Shown: in pieces, positions 62,223 to 64,000 of the stretch | How the letters are laid out: each line of letters opens with the position of its first letter | Numbering within the stretch: the stretch's first letter is position 1 | From: Massilia arenae | GTDB lineage: Bacteria > Pseudomonadota > Gammaproteobacteria > Burkholderiales > Burkholderiaceae_D | NCBI RefSeq assembly: GCF_008014745.1 | Contig: NZ_VPFD01000004.1 | Location: 124,001-188,000, forward strand | Direction of reading: 5' to 3' | DNA length: 64,000 nt | Made by a program: the position numbers and the translations under genes | Notes under the pieces: model-generated | What the model was told of the DNA's origin: nothing | Database searches by the model: none | What the model saw: only the letters and a program-made list of their open reading frames with translations

Positions 62223-63221
62223 TCAGGAAAGGCGCAACTCGGCCAGGTGCGCGCCCGGACGCACCTCGCGCGCCTTGGCCAGCTCGGGCACGAAGCGCTT
62301 GCCCTTTGCTTCCTTCGCGAACAGCGCGCCGACGAAGCGGCGTGTGCGGCCGTGGGCGCCGACGGCGGCGCCGAGGCAGCGGTCGGCTTCGACCAGGCAG
62401 GCTGCCAGGCGGCGCTGGGCTTCGTCGCGGCCCAGTGTGTTGATCAGAGTGGCCTTGCCGACGTCCTTGCCGGTGTCCTTGCCGGTGACGGCGCTGTCGT
62501 TGCCGGCGCCGTCGAGGAAGTCGTCCTTGATCTGGAAGGCCTGGCCGGCCGCCAGCGCGAAGGCGCGCAGCTGCTGCGCAACCGACTCGTCGGCATGGCA
62601 GACGATGCAGGCCATGTCGACGGCCACGCCCAGCAGCAGGCCGGTCTTGAGTTCATTGGTGGTGGCGATCGCCTCGGGCGAACGCGCGCCGCCGTGCAGG
62701 TCTTCGAACTGGCCGCGCACCAGGCCCTGGTCGCCGACCGTCTGCGCCAGCGTTGCGACCAGGCGCGCGCGGGTGGCGGGGGCGATGTCCTGGGCCTGCG
62801 ACAGCACGCCGAAGGCGCGGCTGAGCAGGGCCACCGAAGCGAGGATGGCGACGTCTTCGCCATACTGGATGTGGATCGCGGGCTTGCCGCGGCGCAGGCT
62901 GGCGTCGTCCATGCACGGCAGGTCGTCGAGGATCAGCGATGCCGCATGCACCAGTTCGATCGCGCAGGCGACGTCGATCAGGGCGGGCGATTTGCAGCCG
63001 AGGTCACGCGCGACCAGCATCAGGAGCAGGGGACGCATGCGCTTGCCGGCGCTGAGCGCGGACGAGCGCATGGCCTTGGTGAGGCGGTCGTTGGGGCCGC
63101 CGGACAGCAACTGGTCGATCCGTTCGTCCACCGCCCGGCGCAGCGATGCGATGTCATCGAAGGCGGCGTCGTCGCCCGTTTCCACGCCGATCCCATCGTA
63201 CCGCCGCGTCGCTGTAGTCAT
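62223..63221 (-). CDS. crtE: Geranylgeranyl diphosphate synthase CrtE
   Basis: A 332-aa trans-prenyltransferase: first Asp-rich motif LILDDLPCMDDASLRRGKPA (Asp99/100, Asp105/106) and second FQIKDDFLD (Asp233-Asp237). It extends FPP to GGPP, the carotenoid precursor. First gene of the crtEXYIB operon. No idi gene lies between crtE and crtX. Confidence 0.94.
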   Translation of the reverse strand: MTTATRRYDGIGVETGDDAAFDDIASLRRAVDERIDQLLSGGPNDRLTKAMRSSALSAGKRMRPLLLMLVARDLGCKSPALIDVACAIELVHAASLILDDLPCMDDASLRRGKPAIHIQYGEDVAILASVALLSRAFGVLSQAQDIAPATRARLVATLAQTVGDQGLVRGQFEDLHGGARSPEAIATTNELKTGLLLGVAVDMACIVCHADESVAQQLRAFALAAGQAFQIKDDFLDGAGNDSAVTGKDTGKDVGKATLINTLGRDEAQRRLAACLVEADRCLGAAVGAHGRTRRFVGALFAKEAKGKRFVPELAKAREVRPGAHLAELRLS

Positions 63222-63256
63222 ACGGAATCCTGTAGAAATTGATGAACTTGATAACC

Positions 63257-63285
63257 ATCATACCGGAGGCAAAGTTGAGAAATAG
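63257..63285 (-). promoter_or_regulatory. Possible promoter of the crtEXYIB operon
   Basis: TATGAT on the minus strand (63262-63257) is a good -10 hexamer, 36 bases before the crtE ATG; no strong -35 is seen at 17 bp (CTATTT), so an activator or alternative sigma factor may be needed. An imperfect TTGAG/CTCAA inverted pair flanks the -35 region. Confidence 0.3.
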
Positions 63286-63361
63286 TTAATTGAACTCAAT
63301 CGTGCGGGGGTTTTTTGCTCAAAAGGTGCGCAATTTACGCTAGGACTCGTGAGAAGGCGGT

Positions 63362-63395
63362 ACAAAAACGGTTCGGCCCGCACATGGCGGGCCGA
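63362..63395 (-). terminator. Rho-independent terminator of the LysR-type gene
   Basis: On the minus strand TCGGCCCGC, loop CATGT, GCGGGCCGA, then ACCGTTTTTG; 24 bases after the stop of the regulator. Confidence 0.75.
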
Positions 63396-63419
63396 GCGGG
63401 AAAAGATAACCGGAAGTCG

Positions 63420-64000
63420 TCAGGCCGGCTGCTCTTCCGGGAACAGGATCTTGAGGAAGGCGCGCACAACCGGCGCATCGTCTTGCGCCGGGTAGCTGAT
63501 ATACAGGTTGGCCGATGGCGCGTGGGCGTGGATCGGCAGGAAGCGCACGCCCGGCCAGCCGATGCGGCTGGTGGTTTCCGGCATCAGGGCCACGCCCAGG
63601 CCGGCGCCGACCATGGCCAGCAGGGTCTGCGGCTCGGCCGCCTCCTGGAAGATGGTCGGCTGGAAGCCGGCGTTCACGCAGCATTGGATCAGGTAGCGCG
63701 GCTCCGCCGACTGGTCCAGGTGCAGGGTCAGCATGGGTTCGCCCGCGATTTCGGGCAGGGCGATGGAATCGCGTTCGGCCAGCGGATGGCGGGCATTGAC
63801 CGCCACGCAGAACTGCTCCCTGAAACAGAGTTCCTGGCGCAGGTTGGCCTGCTTGAGCACGTCCTGCTCGATGCGCGGCTCGCGCCAGAAGCCGACGTCG
63901 ATCTGCTTGCTGCGCAGCGCTTCCCACTGGTCGTTCGGGCCCAGCTCGTGGATGGTCCAGGTCACGCGTGGAAACTGGCTCTGGAACTGCTCCAGCAGGC
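63420..64000 (-). CDS. LysR-type transcriptional regulator, 5' part beyond the window
   Basis: The C-terminal ~193 residues of a LysR substrate-binding domain are present; the N-terminal DNA-binding part lies past the right edge. Typical stretches: DVGFWREPRIEQD, HPLAERDSIALPEIAGEPML and GAGLGVALMPETTSRIGWPG. The frame stays open to the edge. It is transcribed towards crtE but has its own terminator, so control of the crt genes cannot be assumed. Effector unknown. Confidence 0.88.
   Translation of the reverse strand, partial: LLEQFQSQFPRVTWTIHELGPNDQWEALRSKQIDVGFWREPRIEQDVLKQANLRQELCFREQFCVAVNARHPLAERDSIALPEIAGEPMLTLHLDQSAEPRYLIQCCVNAGFQPTIFQEAAEPQTLLAMVGAGLGVALMPETTSRIGWPGVRFLPIHAHAPSANLYISYPAQDDAPVVRAFLKILFPEEQPA

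Noticed and set aside
1..64000. Search for CRISPR arrays, tRNA, rRNA and prophage
   Set aside because: No spaced direct repeats, cloverleaf-like or rRNA sequence was noticed. The GH24 lysozyme alone is not evidence of a prophage, since no phage structural genes accompany it.

Overview
The window comes from a GC-rich (roughly two-thirds G+C by eye) betaproteobacterium, most probably a Massilia/Telluria/Duganella-type member of the Oxalobacteraceae. This is inferred from the gene families (Oar-like TonB receptor, pilB-pilC, porin/PstS-like/chemoreceptor operon, carotenoid cluster) and from codon use, not from any rRNA marker. No rRNA, tRNA or CRISPR array was recognised.

Layout. (1) 1-7035: N-acetylgalactosamine/galactosamine use: a KbaZ/GatZ-like aldolase subunit (cut by the left edge), AgaS-type isomerase/deaminase, a BadF/NagK-type sugar kinase, an exported amidohydrolase, a DeoR-type AgaR-like repressor with operator-like sites, and a Tat-exported GH36 glycosidase. 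(2) 7133-13217: a metallo-beta-lactamase-fold protein with a ruined metal site, an accessory Fic gene with phased AAAAACGTT repeats upstream, and pilC-pilB of the type IV pilus. (3) 13420-19401: a porin / phosphate-binding-like protein / chemoreceptor operon with a Pho-box-like site, a lone ClpP-like protease and a DUF4153 membrane protein. (4) 19487-39500: nucleic-acid and purine use: uraH, a TonB receptor coupled to a Tat-exported PLP enzyme, puuE, xdhA-xdhB-xdhC-guaD, an exported adenosine deaminase-like enzyme, an Oar-like TonB receptor, a lipoprotein 5'-nucleotidase and an S1/P1 nuclease. (5) 39532-42064: a small exported protein, a signal-less GH24 lysozyme and a divergent orphan hcp (candidate type VI effector/immunity set), then mipA. 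(6) 42066 to about 43915: an intact IS607-family element with tnpA, tnpB and a structured omega-RNA-like tail. (7) 44026-51894: a chemoreceptor, a four-gene BMP-family (purine nucleoside type) ABC transporter and an alpha/beta hydrolase. (8) 52085-56175: YciI, DUF969-DUF979-pcp, a small membrane protein and an alternative oxidase whose promoter overlaps an NsrR-like site. (9) 56202-63221: carotenoid genes crtZ and crtE-X-Y-I-B with a DUF2141 gene, predicted to make zeaxanthin and its glucosides. (10) A LysR-type regulator is cut by the right edge.

How they work together. The centre of the window reads as a route from external nucleic acid to urate catabolites: S1/P1 nuclease and 5'-nucleotidase give nucleosides outside the cytoplasm, the exported deaminase could convert adenosine to inosine, the BMP-type ABC transporter could import nucleosides, and guanine deaminase, xanthine dehydrogenase, HIU hydrolase and PuuE would carry purine bases to allantoin/allantoate. 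Urate oxidase and OHCU decarboxylase are not visible here. The other blocks cover amino-sugar use, surface motility and chemotaxis, bacterial competition, NO-tolerant respiration and photoprotective pigment, which fits a soil, water or plant-surface bacterium.
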